Below, piece after piece: positions 37,351-45,244 of a stretch of 64,000 nt of DNA. Position numbers and translations under genes: made by a program. Position 1 is the first letter of the stretch; the number at the start of each line of letters is the position of its first letter. Source of the DNA: Parvibaculum lavamentivorans DS-1 (GTDB lineage: Bacteria > Pseudomonadota > Alphaproteobacteria > Parvibaculales > Parvibaculaceae); assembly GCF_000017565.1 (NCBI RefSeq), contig NC_009719.1, positions 682,001 through 746,000 of the forward strand. The letters are read 5' to 3'. Under the pieces are notes generated by a model. The model saw nothing but the letters and a program-made list of their open reading frames with translations, made no database searches and was not told the DNA's origin.

Positions 37351-37872
37351 GTGGCGCGCCTCAATGTGGCCAGCGCCGTTCTCCTCTCCCTCTACTTCCT
37401 GTGGTTCTACGTTCTTGGGCGCGGTTTCTATGGTGATCTGGATTCGAGTTTCGCAGAGTGGATCATCGAAACCACGGAGACCATTCTTGGGCAGCCAAGC
37501 GCGGATAAGGCACTCAGCGAGACGATGGCGCTCTTTCAGGCGCGTGCCTTTCTGCTGGGTGCTGTCGAAATCGTCGTGTTCGGCCTCGGCTTCATGCTTT
37601 CCGGGCGGGGCATATTTCGACTGCCCGACAATGGCGAATTTCTGAAGTCAAAACCGGAGGTCACTGCCTTAACGCTGGGCCTCTTCTTCGTACTTTTTGT
37701 CTATGTCCTGTTTGGTGTCCCGAACTCCTGTGCGTATCAGGAATGCGATCTTCGTAAAGAGAGGGCCGGTTTGGGGCTAATCTACTTTCTTCATCTCATT
37801 CTCCTGTTTCTGGTGCCAGTCTTGCTGTCGTACGTTCTTCGCCTCATCCGATTCCAGAGGACGGAGTATTGA
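37351..37872 (+). CDS. Hypothetical membrane protein, probably truncated by an upstream stop
   Basis: 173 aa from a GTG, with four hydrophobic segments (ASAVLLSLYFLWFYVLG, AFLLGAVEIVVFGLGFML, ALTLGLFFVLFVYVLFGV, LIYFLHLILLFLVPVLLSYVL). No family recognised. There is no good ribosome-binding site for this start. In the same frame an ATG at 37267 has an excellent AAGGAGGGGGAGG site and gives a charged, coding-looking leader of 19 residues, then a TGA at 37324, then continuous frame to the end. The gene may therefore be broken. GC is lower than that of its neighbours. Confidence 0.6.
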   Translation: MARLNVASAVLLSLYFLWFYVLGRGFYGDLDSSFAEWIIETTETILGQPSADKALSETMALFQARAFLLGAVEIVVFGLGFMLSGRGIFRLPDNGEFLKSKPEVTALTLGLFFVLFVYVLFGVPNSCAYQECDLRKERAGLGLIYFLHLILLFLVPVLLSYVLRLIRFQRTEY

Positions 37873-37883
37873 GTGGCTTCCGG

Positions 37884-38042
37884 ATGCGCCGCTTTGCGAG
37901 GTTGCTTGAGGCGAACTTTGTGGGAGCGGAAGATGGTGACCCGGTAGGGCTCGTGCAGCACCACGCCGACGGACTGCCGACATTGGGATCGGGCTACCTG
38001 AATGAGAGAATGTCATTCCGGCGAAAGCCGGAATCCATCTGA
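37884..38042 (+). CDS. Possible small gene or fragment ending in a repeat
   Basis: 52-codon frame MRRFARLLEANFVG..., too short for the usual cut-off. The segment GLVQHHADGLPTLGSGYLNE has a faint lysozyme-like look. The last ten codons are supplied by the inverted-repeat element at 38011, which suggests an interrupted gene whose 3' end was lost. No clear ribosome-binding site. Confidence 0.3.
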   Translation: MRRFARLLEANFVGAEDGDPVGLVQHHADGLPTLGSGYLNERMSFRRKPESI

Positions 38043-38093
38043 AGCCGTGGCAAGGCGAGAGGCCCATGGGCCCCGGCTTTCGCCGGGATGACA
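38011..38093. repeat. Dispersed inverted repeat (GTCATTCCGGCGAAAGCCGG type)
   Basis: Two 21-bp arms with one mismatch, TGTCAT(T/C)CCGGCGAAAGCCGG, face each other at the ends of an 83-bp unit; each arm also contains its own CCGGC/GCCGG hairpin. This kind of element is widespread in alphaproteobacterial chromosomes. It lies 60 bp upstream of rsmE. Confidence 0.85.
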
Positions 38094-38152
38094 ATTTTGT
38101 TTTTGGCAAAGGTAGTGCGCGCCTTACAAGGTGAGTGACGACAGAGGGTGCG

Positions 38153-38947
38153 ATGGCCGACACAACTCCCGACATCACCGACGACGCCCCCCGCTGTGCG
38201 AGCGGGAAGGCGCGGCTCTATATAGAAGAGCCGTTGAACGCGGGCGCGAGGCTGACGCTCGAGCGCGACCAATCGCATTATCTCGTCAATGTGCTGCGGA
38301 TGGGCGAGGGGGCGGCTGTGCTGCTTTTCAACGGGCGGGACGGGGAATGGGCGGCGCGGATCGCGGAAGCGCACAAGAAGAATTGCGTGCTGGAGCTGAC
38401 GGCGCAGACGAGGGTGCAGGAGCCGCTGCCCGATATCTGGCTGCTCTTCGCGCCGGTGAAGAAGGCGCGGCTCGATTTCATCGCGCAGAAGGCGACGGAG
38501 ATGGGGGCGGCGGTGATCCAGCCGGTCATCACGGAGCGCACCGTCGTGACGCGGCTGAAGGATGAGCGGCTGCAGGCGAATGCCGTGGAGGCGGCGGAGC
38601 AATGCGGCCTCGTCGCCGTGCCGGAGGTGCGGGAAGCGGAAAAGCTCGGCAGCCTGCTCGCGCGGTGGGAGGAGGCGGCGCCGGGACGGCGCATCCTCTT
38701 CTGCGACGAGAGCGAGGAACCGGGCGCGGCGCGCGAGGCGCTGGCGCGGCTGGCGGAAGAGGGCTGGCGCGGCGCGCCGCTCGCCATATTGATCGGGCCG
38801 GAGGGCGGGTTCTCGCCGAAGGAACGCGATATGCTCCGGGGGCGGAAGGATACGGCGGTGCTCTCGCTCGGGCCGCGCATCATGCGGGCCGACACGGCGG
38901 CAATTGCGGCGCTGGCGGTTGTGGGGCTTGCGCTGGGGGACTGGTGA
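38153..38947 (+). CDS. rsmE: 16S rRNA (uracil(1498)-N(3))-methyltransferase
   Basis: 264 aa from MADTTPDITDD (a GTG at 38135 is possible). The SPOUT-fold enzyme methylates U1498. It shows the N-terminal PUA-like region DQSHYLVNVLRMGEG, the DFIAQKATEMGA motif, ERTV and the C-terminal knot sequence LIGPEGGFSPKERD..LGPRIMRADTAAIAAL. Confidence 0.94.
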   Translation: MADTTPDITDDAPRCASGKARLYIEEPLNAGARLTLERDQSHYLVNVLRMGEGAAVLLFNGRDGEWAARIAEAHKKNCVLELTAQTRVQEPLPDIWLLFAPVKKARLDFIAQKATEMGAAVIQPVITERTVVTRLKDERLQANAVEAAEQCGLVAVPEVREAEKLGSLLARWEEAAPGRRILFCDESEEPGAAREALARLAEEGWRGAPLAILIGPEGGFSPKERDMLRGRKDTAVLSLGPRIMRADTAAIAALAVVGLALGDW

Positions 38948-38992
38948 GAAGCCAACGTTTTTGCGACGTATTTCCGCCTGCGGAACCGGGAT

Positions 38993-39017
38993 GGAACCCG
39001 ATGGAACCCGGCGCGTT
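38993..39017 (+). promoter_or_regulatory. EcfG-type (general stress sigma factor) promoter
   Basis: GGAAC, 16 bases, CGTT: an exact match to the alphaproteobacterial EcfG/SigT consensus, 54 bp upstream of the flavodoxin-fold reductase start. Two further GGAAC units in tandem (GATGGAACCC twice) lie nearby but lack a properly spaced CGTT. Confidence 0.65.
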
Positions 39018-39070
39018 TTGTCAGGGTCCTGATTTCGAAAATCCGCGATGTCTGAAAGGAATGACACGGA

Positions 39071-39661
39071 ATGCGCGTGCTGGTTGTTTATTGCCACCCG
39101 GTAGAGAAGAGCTTCGTCGCGGCGATGCGGGACGCGGCTGTGAAAGGGCTTGAGCAGGCCGGGCACGAGACGCGAATAGTCGATCTCTATGCGGATGGTT
39201 TCGATCCGCGCTTCACGGCGGAAGAACATGCCGCCTATGAGAACGAGCGGGAAGTGCCTGAAGGGCTCGGTTCCTATGCCGAGGATCTGAAATGGGCGGA
39301 AGGAATTGTCTTCGTCTTTCCGACCTGGTGGTACGACATGCCGGCGATGCTGAAGGGCTGGCTCGACCGCGTCTGGCTGCCGGGCGTCGCCTTTCACCTG
39401 CCGCCGGGCGGCGGGCGCATTCAGCCGGGACTGACGCATATCCATCTGCTGGCGGCCGTGACGAGCTGCGGCGCGCCCTGGTGGTGGTCGAAGCTCGTCG
39501 GCGAGCCGCATCGCCGGGTGCTGATGCGCGGCATGAGGGCGCTCTGTGCGCCGGACTGCCGCCAGCTCTGGCTCGGCTGCTACCAGATGGACGGCTCGAC
39601 GCAGAACAAGCGGGAACGCTATCTGGCGGCGGTGAGACGGCGGATGGCGCGGGTGGTTTGA
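39071..39661 (+). CDS. NAD(P)H-quinone oxidoreductase, flavodoxin fold (MdaB/KefF-like)
   Basis: 196 aa. MRVLVVYCHPVEKSFVAAMRDAAVKGLEQAGHETRIVDLYADGFDP is the FMN-binding start, followed by FPTWWYDMPAMLKGWLDRVWLPGVAF. It reduces quinones by two electrons, protecting against redox stress. This fits the EcfG-type promoter just upstream. A composite repeat begins 26 bp after the stop. Confidence 0.9.
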   Translation: MRVLVVYCHPVEKSFVAAMRDAAVKGLEQAGHETRIVDLYADGFDPRFTAEEHAAYENEREVPEGLGSYAEDLKWAEGIVFVFPTWWYDMPAMLKGWLDRVWLPGVAFHLPPGGGRIQPGLTHIHLLAAVTSCGAPWWWSKLVGEPHRRVLMRGMRALCAPDCRQLWLGCYQMDGSTQNKRERYLAAVRRRMARVV

Positions 39662-39686
39662 GGGGCTGCTTCCCGCACTATCTTTC

Positions 39687-39836
39687 CCACCCTCCCCTTG
39701 GGGGAGGGTCGAAATTTGGGCCGCGCCAGCGGAACAAATTTCGGGGCGGGGTAAGCGGCGAGGCAGAGCCCCCGCCCCGAAAAATTCTTCGCTATCGCTC
39801 GAATTTTGTCGACCCGCCCCCCAAGGGCGGGTGGGG
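39687..39836. repeat. Composite palindromic repeat, copy 3
   Basis: About 148 bp with terminal hairpins, an AAATTTCGGGGCGGGG block and its CCCCGCCCCGAAAAATT counterpart, and the AAATTC/GAATTTT stem. It is nearly identical to the reverse complement of copy 4 at 41508 (about five differences by eye). An isolated hairpin of the same type follows at 39864-39891. Confidence 0.85.
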
Positions 39837-40113
39837 GAGATGGATCGATGTCCTGCTAGTTCTTCACCCTCCCCCCAAGAGAGGGTGGGAAGTTGAGTGC
39901 GAGGGGAAGGAGCGAGGTGGAATGATTCCATTTCGCGCTCGGCGCCTTCGTATGCCCGTCCTTTCGTTCTCCTCGCCTGTTCCTTTATGAACCGACATTG
40001 GCGCTTGTCAGGCCCCGCTCCCGCTCCTACATCTTTGCGCATGTGAGGACCGGACCGGGGGCAGGGGCTGCCGACCCGCAACGAATAAGGTCCGTTCAGG
40101 AAAAGGGGCTCGC
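39837..40113. other. Gene-free leader region of gshA
   Basis: Completes the 452-bp stretch after the reductase gene. It holds a lone CCCTCC/GAGGGTGGG hairpin, then no coding frame of note. A possible promoter, TTGTCA (40005-40010) with a 17-bp spacer to TACATC (40028-40033), precedes gshA by 80 bp; the gshA ribosome-binding site is AAAAGGGG. Confidence 0.4.
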
Positions 40114-41484
40114 ATGAGCATTCTCGTTGCCGGGCCCGAGCCCATCACCGACCGCCGCGATCTCGTGGCTGCGCTGGAGCGCGGCAACAAGCCGAAGAGC
40201 GACTGGCGCATCGGCACCGAGCACGAGAAATTTCCCTTCTGCGTTCATAACCGCACGCCGATCCCCTATGGCGGCGAGCACGGCATCCGCGCCATGCTGG
40301 AAGGGCTGACGCGCTTCGGCTGGGAGCCGGTGATGGAAGGCGAGAACATCATCGGGCTCGAAAGCGGCAATGGCGAACGCGGCAATATTTCGCTCGAACC
40401 CGGCGGGCAGTTCGAATTGTCGGGCGCGGCGCTGGAAACGCTGCACCAGACCTGTTCCGAGCTTCACGACCACCTGGCGCAGGTGAAGGAAGTGGGCGCG
40501 GAACACGGCATCGGCTTTCTGGGATTGGGCTTCACGCCCAACTGGCGGCGCGACGAAATTCCGGTCATGCCCAAGGGCCGCTACAAGATCATGACGGAAT
40601 ACATGAAGAAGGTCGGGACCATGGGCCTCGACATGATGTACCGCTCCTGCACGGTGCAGGTGAACCTCGACTTCGCCTCCGAACCCGACATGGTGAAGAA
40701 ACTGCGCGTGGGCGTAGCGCTGCAGCCGGTCGCGACGGCGATCTTCGCCAATTCTCCGTTCACGGAAGGAAAGCCGAACGGCTATCTCTCCTATCGCAGC
40801 CACGTCTGGACCGACACGGACAAGGCGCGCTCCGGCATGATCCCCTTCGTCTTCGAGGACGGCTTCGGCTTCGAGCGCTATGTGGATTATGCGCTCGATG
40901 TGCCGATGTATTTCGTCTATCGCGACGGCAAATATATCGACGCGACGGGGCAGAGCTTCCGCGACTTTCTGAACGGAAAGCTGCCGGCGCTTCCCGGCGA
41001 GACGCCGACGCGGGGCGACTGGAACAACCATCTGACGACGATCTTCCCGGAAGCGCGGATCAAGAACTACATGGAGATGCGCGGCGCGGATGGCGGGCCC
41101 TGGGCGCGCATCTGCGCGCTGCCGGCCTTCTGGGTCGGGCTCATGTATGACCAGTCGTCGCTCGACGCGGCTTGGGACCTTGTGAAGGACTGGACGGCGG
41201 AAGAGCGGCAGGGCTTGCGCGACGGCGTGGCGAAGCACGGGCTTCACACGCCGTTCCGCGGCGGCACGTTGCTCGACGTGGCGCGCCGCGCGGTGGAGAT
41301 TTCACGCGCCGGCCTCGACGCGCGCGGCAATGGCGATGGCGTCGGCGGGACGGAAGCGATCCATCTGAGCGCGGTCGAAGCGATCGTCGCGAAGGGGAAG
41401 TCGCCGGCCGAAGAGCTGCTGGAGCTTTACCATGGACGCTGGAACGGCTCGGTCGATCCGGTGTTCGAGGAGTTCGCGTTTTAG
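40114..41484 (+). CDS. gshA: Glutamate-cysteine ligase, plant/alphaproteobacterial type
   Basis: 456 aa. It catalyses the first step of glutathione synthesis. The sequence fits the class that includes plant [59 protein letters not shown] and the ATP site around [24 protein letters not shown]. gshB is not in the window. The gene is bracketed by inverted copies of the composite repeat. Nearby GST, MAPEG and a Prx5-type peroxiredoxin could use the glutathione. Confidence 0.95.
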   Translation: MSILVAGPEPITDRRDLVAALERGNKPKSDWRIGTEHEKFPFCVHNRTPIPYGGEHGIRAMLEGLTRFGWEPVMEGENIIGLESGNGERGNISLEPGGQFELSGAALETLHQTCSELHDHLAQVKEVGAEHGIGFLGLGFTPNWRRDEIPVMPKGRYKIMTEYMKKVGTMGLDMMYRSCTVQVNLDFASEPDMVKKLRVGVALQPVATAIFANSPFTEGKPNGYLSYRSHVWTDTDKARSGMIPFVFEDGFGFERYVDYALDVPMYFVYRDGKYIDATGQSFRDFLNGKLPALPGETPTRGDWNNHLTTIFPEARIKNYMEMRGADGGPWARICALPAFWVGLMYDQSSLDAAWDLVKDWTAEERQGLRDGVAKHGLHTPFRGGTLLDVARRAVEISRAGLDARGNGDGVGGTEAIHLSAVEAIVAKGKSPAEELLELYHGRWNGSVDPVFEEFAF

Positions 41485-41507
41485 GGAAATATCCGGCGCT
41501 CATGCTT

Positions 41508-41655
41508 CACCCGCCCCTCGGGGGCGGGTCGACAAAATTCGAGCGATAGCGAAGAATTTTTCGGGGCGGGGGCTGAGCCTCGCCGCTTACCCCGCCCCGA
41601 AATTTGTTCCGCTCGCGCGGCCCAAATTTCGACCCTCCCCCAAGGGGAGGGTGGG
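41508..41655. repeat. Composite palindromic repeat, copy 4
   Basis: Reverse-complement partner of copy 3, beginning 24 bp after the gshA stop. Together they form a nearly 150-bp inverted repeat around gshA. Confidence 0.85.
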
Positions 41656-41693
41656 AAGAGATCGGAAAAACTCTTTGGCAGGGGAGGGCACTC

Positions 41694-42077
41694 TTGTTCA
41701 GTCACATCACCATCGGCTCGCAGGACCCGGAGAAGGCAGCCGCCTTCTATGACGCGGTGCTGGCGACACTCGGAATCGTGCCGTTCTTCAAGGTGCCGGG
41801 CACGCTGTCCTATGGCACGGCGACGGGGCCGAAGGTTTTCGTCGTGACGCCCTTCAACGGCGAGCCGCATCATCCCGGCAATGGCTGGCACGCGGCCTTC
41901 CTCGCGCCGGACCGTAAATCCGTCGATGCGTTCCATGCGGCGGCGCTGAAGGCGGGCGGCACCAGCGAAGGCGAGCCGGGGCTCCGCCCGCATTACCATC
42001 CGAATTACTACGGCGCCTATGTGCGCGACCCGGAGGGCAACAAGCTGCAGGCGGTCTGCCACAGCTCGAAGGGCTGA
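41694..42077 (+). CDS. VOC family protein (glyoxalase/dioxygenase fold)
   Basis: 127 aa from a TTG with GGGGAGG 6-7 bp upstream; no ATG is available without crossing the repeat. One VOC module: FSHITIGSQDPEKAAAFYDAVLATLG with a His ligand, and YYGAYVRDPEGNKLQAVCH with the C-terminal metal-ligand region. The substrate is unknown; lactoylglutathione lyase is a candidate given the gshA neighbour. Confidence 0.87.
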   Translation: MFSHITIGSQDPEKAAAFYDAVLATLGIVPFFKVPGTLSYGTATGPKVFVVTPFNGEPHHPGNGWHAAFLAPDRKSVDAFHAAALKAGGTSEGEPGLRPHYHPNYYGAYVRDPEGNKLQAVCHSSKG

Positions 42078-42079
42078 TC

Positions 42080-42129
42080 TTGACTTTGGCCGCCAAATTC
42101 CTTACTTTTTCAAGACAAGGTAAGGAATT
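42080..42129 (+). promoter_or_regulatory. Promoter and operator of the AbrB/PIN pair
   Basis: TTGACT (42080-42085), a 17-bp spacer and TACTTT (42103-42108). A perfect 10-bp inverted repeat AATTCCTTAC (42096-42105) / GTAAGGAATT (42120-42129) overlaps the -10 and includes the AAGGAA ribosome-binding site. This is the usual place for autorepression by an AbrB-type antitoxin. Confidence 0.7.
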
Positions 42130-42134
42130 CAGCG

Positions 42135-42377
42135 ATGGGCTACAACGCCAAGCTCACATCCAAGGGGCAGATCACGCTGCCCGCCGAAATGCGCCGCGCC
42201 CTTAATCTGCAGGAGGGCGACAAGGTCGTTTTTGCGCAAGGCGAGGACGGACGCTTCTACCTGGAAGCGAAAACGGATTCGCTTGGCGATCTGCGAGGTG
42301 TCGTGAAGGGCGTGAAGGCGAAGCCGGGCGAGATCGAAAGCTGGATCGAGGAAGCCAGAGGCAGGCGCGCCCGGTGA
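42135..42377 (+). CDS. AbrB/SpoVT-family antitoxin (VapB-like)
   Basis: 80 aa. The swapped-hairpin DNA-binding domain is at the N-terminus (AKLTSKGQITLPAEMRRALNLQEGDKVVFAQ), and the C-terminal part GEIESWIEEARGRR should wrap the toxin. It overlaps the toxin gene by 4 bp (GTGA), and a 10-bp dyad lies over its promoter. Confidence 0.93.
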   Translation: MGYNAKLTSKGQITLPAEMRRALNLQEGDKVVFAQGEDGRFYLEAKTDSLGDLRGVVKGVKAKPGEIESWIEEARGRRAR

Positions 42378-42784
42378 TCGGCCTCGACACCAATATTCTG
42401 CTGCGCTGGTTGCTCGACGATTCCGGCGTCGAGGACAATGCGCCGGAACAGGCGAAGCTTGTCGCGCGGGTCATTCTCGAAAGCGGCGATACCTTCTTCG
42501 TCAATCATATCGTTCTTGCCGAAACCATCTGGGTCTTGCGCAACAAGGCCGGACAGAGCCGGAAGGTAATCGAGGAAATCGTCTCGCGGCTGATTGCAAG
42601 CGCGAATGTCGAAATGGAGAGCGGCGAAACGGTGCGCCGCGCGCTCGATGCCTTCGTGGGCGGCAAGGCGGATTTCGCGGACTATCTCATCGCGGAAGTG
42701 AATGCGGCGGCGGGCTGCTCGACCACGCTCACCTTCGACCGGAAGGCCGCCCAACATCCGTCATTCTCGCGGCTCGGGAAATAG
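42374..42784 (+). CDS. PIN-domain toxin (VapC-like ribonuclease)
   Basis: 136 aa from GTG. The acidic residues of the PIN site are seen in GLDTNILLRWLLDD, LAETIWVL, FADYLIAEVN and TLTFDRKA. It cleaves RNA (often tRNA in VapC) when free of the antitoxin. The stop is immediately followed by the next gene (ATG at 42785). Confidence 0.93.
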   Translation: MIGLDTNILLRWLLDDSGVEDNAPEQAKLVARVILESGDTFFVNHIVLAETIWVLRNKAGQSRKVIEEIVSRLIASANVEMESGETVRRALDAFVGGKADFADYLIAEVNAAAGCSTTLTFDRKAAQHPSFSRLGK

Positions 42785-43288
42785 ATGCAGCGCATCCTCG
42801 TCATCGGCTGCTCCGGCGGCGGCAAGTCGACGCTTGCGCGGAAGCTGGGCGAGAAACTCGGGCTGCCGGTAGTGCATCTCGACGTGCTGTTCTGGAAGCC
42901 GGGCTGGACCGAGAGTTCCTATGACGAGTTCCGCCCGAAGGTCGCGGCGGCGGTGGCGGAAGAGCGATGGGTGATCGACGGCAATTTCAGCCGCACCTTC
43001 GACCTGCGCCTGCCGCGCGCGGACATGGTCGTCTGGCTCGACCAGCCGCGCCGGATCTGCCTGTGGCGCGCCTTTCGCCGGACGCTGACACAGTTGGGCC
43101 GGAACCGCGCCGACCTTGCGCCCGGCTGCCCGGAGAAATTCGATCTCCAGTTCTACCGCTTCATCTGGAACTTCAAGCGCACGCATGACGCGATGATGGA
43201 AGAGACACTGGCGCGCGACGCGGCGCACGCGCAAGTGTTCCGCCTGCGGAGCGATGCAGAGATCGCGGCCTTCCTGAGCCGGTGGTGA
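42785..43288 (+). CDS. P-loop small-molecule kinase (adenylate-kinase-like)
   Basis: 167 aa. Walker A is GCSGGGKST; VHLDVLFWKPGW, WVIDGNFSRTFDLRLPRADMVVWLDQPRR and the RRTL-arginine region match the group often called DNA topology modulation FlaR-like or adenylate-kinase-like proteins. Real function unknown. It starts directly after the PIN toxin stop and may be co-transcribed. Convergent with dinB at 3 bp. Confidence 0.85.
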   Translation: MQRILVIGCSGGGKSTLARKLGEKLGLPVVHLDVLFWKPGWTESSYDEFRPKVAAAVAEERWVIDGNFSRTFDLRLPRADMVVWLDQPRRICLWRAFRRTLTQLGRNRADLAPGCPEKFDLQFYRFIWNFKRTHDAMMEETLARDAAHAQVFRLRSDAEIAAFLSRW

Positions 43289-43291
43289 GGC

Positions 43292-43804
43292 TCAGGCGCT
43301 CACGGCCTTCAAGGACCGGGTGAGGGAGAGGAAGTCGGGCAAGCCGGCTGTTCCCGACGGCACCGGAATGCCGTTTTTCAGCAGGATGACCCCGACATTG
43401 CCCCGGTGATAGGTGCCGTGATTGACGACATGCAGCACCATCTCGCCGCGCGACATGCAGCCCGGTTCGCCGCTCGTGAAACGGAAATCGACGCGCTCGT
43501 CGAGTTCGGCCGCTTTTGCCGAGCGGGCGTAGTCGACATACCAGTGGTCGGTGGAGCGGACATTGGCGGCGAGTTCGTCGAAAGGCAGCGGATCCGGATT
43601 GGCCGAGCGATAGGGATGCGTCTCGCCCAGAATATGCGCCTGGAAGATGCGGCTGACGGCATAGGCATGGTTGAGGATGGCGAGCATGATGGGCGCTTCC
43701 TCGACGTCGAGAGCGCCGGGCGCCGTTTCGAGGATGGTGTAGAGGCCGTCATTCTCCCACGCCCCATAGGCTGCGAGGGTATGAAATGCACTGCTTGGCG
43801 GCAT
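43292..43804 (-). CDS. DinB family protein
   Basis: 170 aa four-helix bundle. Potential metal ligands are HAYAVSRIFQAHI and the C-terminal HVVNHGTYHRGNVGVIL, with the H-x3-H-x3-H-type pattern of DinB/YfiT proteins. Some members are thiol-dependent transferases (mycothiol or bacillithiol). Role here unknown. Divergent from the cupin gene with a large inverted repeat between. Confidence 0.85.
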   Translation of the reverse strand: MPPSSAFHTLAAYGAWENDGLYTILETAPGALDVEEAPIMLAILNHAYAVSRIFQAHILGETHPYRSANPDPLPFDELAANVRSTDHWYVDYARSAKAAELDERVDFRFTSGEPGCMSRGEMVLHVVNHGTYHRGNVGVILLKNGIPVPSGTAGLPDFLSLTRSLKAVSA

Positions 43805-43859
43805 GGCTGGCTCCCGGAGTTGCGAGAAAGTGCCTCACGCTAGGGCGTAGAGAAGGGCG

Positions 43860-43919
43860 GCACTTGAACGATCCTGCTATCGGCTCCCTGGCGGGGCGGT
43901 AGCAGGATCGTGCAAGTGC
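43860..43919. promoter_or_regulatory. 20-bp inverted repeat between dinB and cupin
   Basis: GCACTTGAACGATCCTGCTA and TAGCAGGATCGTGCAAGTGC face each other with one mismatch over a 20-base GC-rich spacer. It lies 55 bp from the dinB start and 50 bp from the cupin start. Candidate operator for divergent control; a mobile-element footprint is possible. Confidence 0.6.
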
Positions 43920-43968
43920 GGCGGTGGGGCTGCCGCTAAGGTCCGAGGGCAATGGCCGGGAGGACGAG

Positions 43969-44388
43969 ATGAACGAACGAAACAGGGCGTCTATAGAGAC
44001 GGGCAATCCCGAGAGAGAACTCTTTCACCTGAAGACATGCGGGGAGATAAAGCGCCGCGAATTTTCGCTGACGGCCATGCGGGAAGCGGGAGAGGAGGGC
44101 GGCTTGCTGCTTGCCCGCATGAAGGCGGAGGGACCGGACGACCTTCATGCCGACCAGTGGGAAATCCACCCGGAAGGCGACGAATTCATCCATGTGCTTG
44201 AAGGAGAGGTCGCGCTCATTCTCGAAGGTGCGGCTGATGGCGTGACGCTCACGGCGGGCGATGCCGCTATCGTGCCGCGCGGGCGATGGCACCGCTTCGA
44301 CTGGATGGGTCCGGTGGCGCTGCTTTTCGTGACGCCGCCGGGAGGAACGGAACTCCGAGACGTTGCCGCAAGCGGCGACGACCGCTAG
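43969..44388 (+). CDS. Cupin domain protein
   Basis: 139 aa from ATG with GGGAGGA at 5 bp. A single cupin barrel has HADQWEIHPEGDEFIHVLEGEVALIL and ADGVTLTAGDAAIVPRGRWHRF, including the His/Glu ligands of motif 1 and the His of motif 2. Small-molecule or metal binding is likely; reaction unknown. It overlaps the end of the araC-type gene by 4 bp in convergent orientation. Confidence 0.88.
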   Translation: MNERNRASIETGNPERELFHLKTCGEIKRREFSLTAMREAGEEGGLLLARMKAEGPDDLHADQWEIHPEGDEFIHVLEGEVALILEGAADGVTLTAGDAAIVPRGRWHRFDWMGPVALLFVTPPGGTELRDVAASGDDR

Positions 44389-45197
44389 CCGCCGCAAAAA
44401 ATGATGCTGGTGCCGGATTTCCGGCCGAAAACTTCCGAGGGCGGGATGCCGGTCATCGCCCTGAAGGTCCGGCTGAAATGGGCGGAGTCGGAGAAGCCCG
44501 CTTCATGCGCCGCGCGCGTTAGGTTGGCGCCGTCATGCAGCGCCTCGATGCCGCGGCGAATGCGGCACCACAGAAGATAGCGGCGGACGGGCATGCCCGC
44601 ATGCTCGGTGAAGAGATGCTGGAAGCGGCCCGGCGAGAGGCCGGCCAGCGCCGCAAGCCGCTCTCCGCTCGGATGGTCGCTCGTATGCGTGGCGATGTGG
44701 CCGAGTATCTTTCGGATGCGGGGATCGACCGGCGGCCGCCGCGCGCCGGCGGGCAGGAGGAGCGCGAGGATGCCTTCCCTCGTTTCGGAAGCCTCCGCCT
44801 CGCCGAGCGGCGCCGACCAGCTCGCCGCGAGCCGTGCGCGGAGCGCCGCATCGAGCGTGGCGCGCAGGAAATATATGCCTTGTACGGATTGTCCGCTGCC
44901 CGCCGGGACGGGCCATTGGGAAAAGAAGGTTCGCTCGAGATAAAGGAAGGCGACATTCCCGCCGGGGCTTGCGATCGAATGGGTTACATTCGCATCGACG
45001 AACACGGCTTCCCTGGTTTCGATTTCGCAGCCGTCTTCCGTCCGCACGAGCAGGGTGCCGTCAAGCGCGACGGCGCATTGGGCCGCGCTGTGGCGATGCG
45101 TATCGGGCGCAACGTCGCGGCCGATATAAAGGGCGGCGTCCGGCCAGAGATAAAGCGCGCGGTCCTCGGGCGCGGTCTGCGATCGAACTTGCGGCAT
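44385..45197 (-). CDS. AraC family transcriptional regulator
   Basis: 270 aa from MPQVRSQTAPED. An N-terminal cupin-like sensing part (APDTHRHSAAQCAVALDG) is joined to two C-terminal HTH units, with GERLAALAGLSPGRFQHLFTEHAGMPVRRYLLWCRIRRGIEAL and LTRAAHEAGFSDSAHFSRTFRAMTGIPPSEV. It probably controls the neighbouring cupin/dinB region, but no target is shown. Confidence 0.92.
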   Translation of the reverse strand: MPQVRSQTAPEDRALYLWPDAALYIGRDVAPDTHRHSAAQCAVALDGTLLVRTEDGCEIETREAVFVDANVTHSIASPGGNVAFLYLERTFFSQWPVPAGSGQSVQGIYFLRATLDAALRARLAASWSAPLGEAEASETREGILALLLPAGARRPPVDPRIRKILGHIATHTSDHPSGERLAALAGLSPGRFQHLFTEHAGMPVRRYLLWCRIRRGIEALHDGANLTRAAHEAGFSDSAHFSRTFRAMTGIPPSEVFGRKSGTSIIFCGG

Positions 45198-45244
45198 GGC
45201 GGAATTCCCTCGCCGTCTTGCGTCACGCTGTTGTGCGGCCTTTC

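Noticed and set aside
37994-40081. A 695-codon open frame on the minus strand
   Set aside because: It passes through two repeat families, rsmE and the reductase gene; the composition is Arg/Pro/His-rich and there is no domain.
39687-41655. Repeats as a CRISPR array or insertion sequence
   Set aside because: The copies are inverted, unequal and far apart, and there is no spacer pattern or transposase gene.
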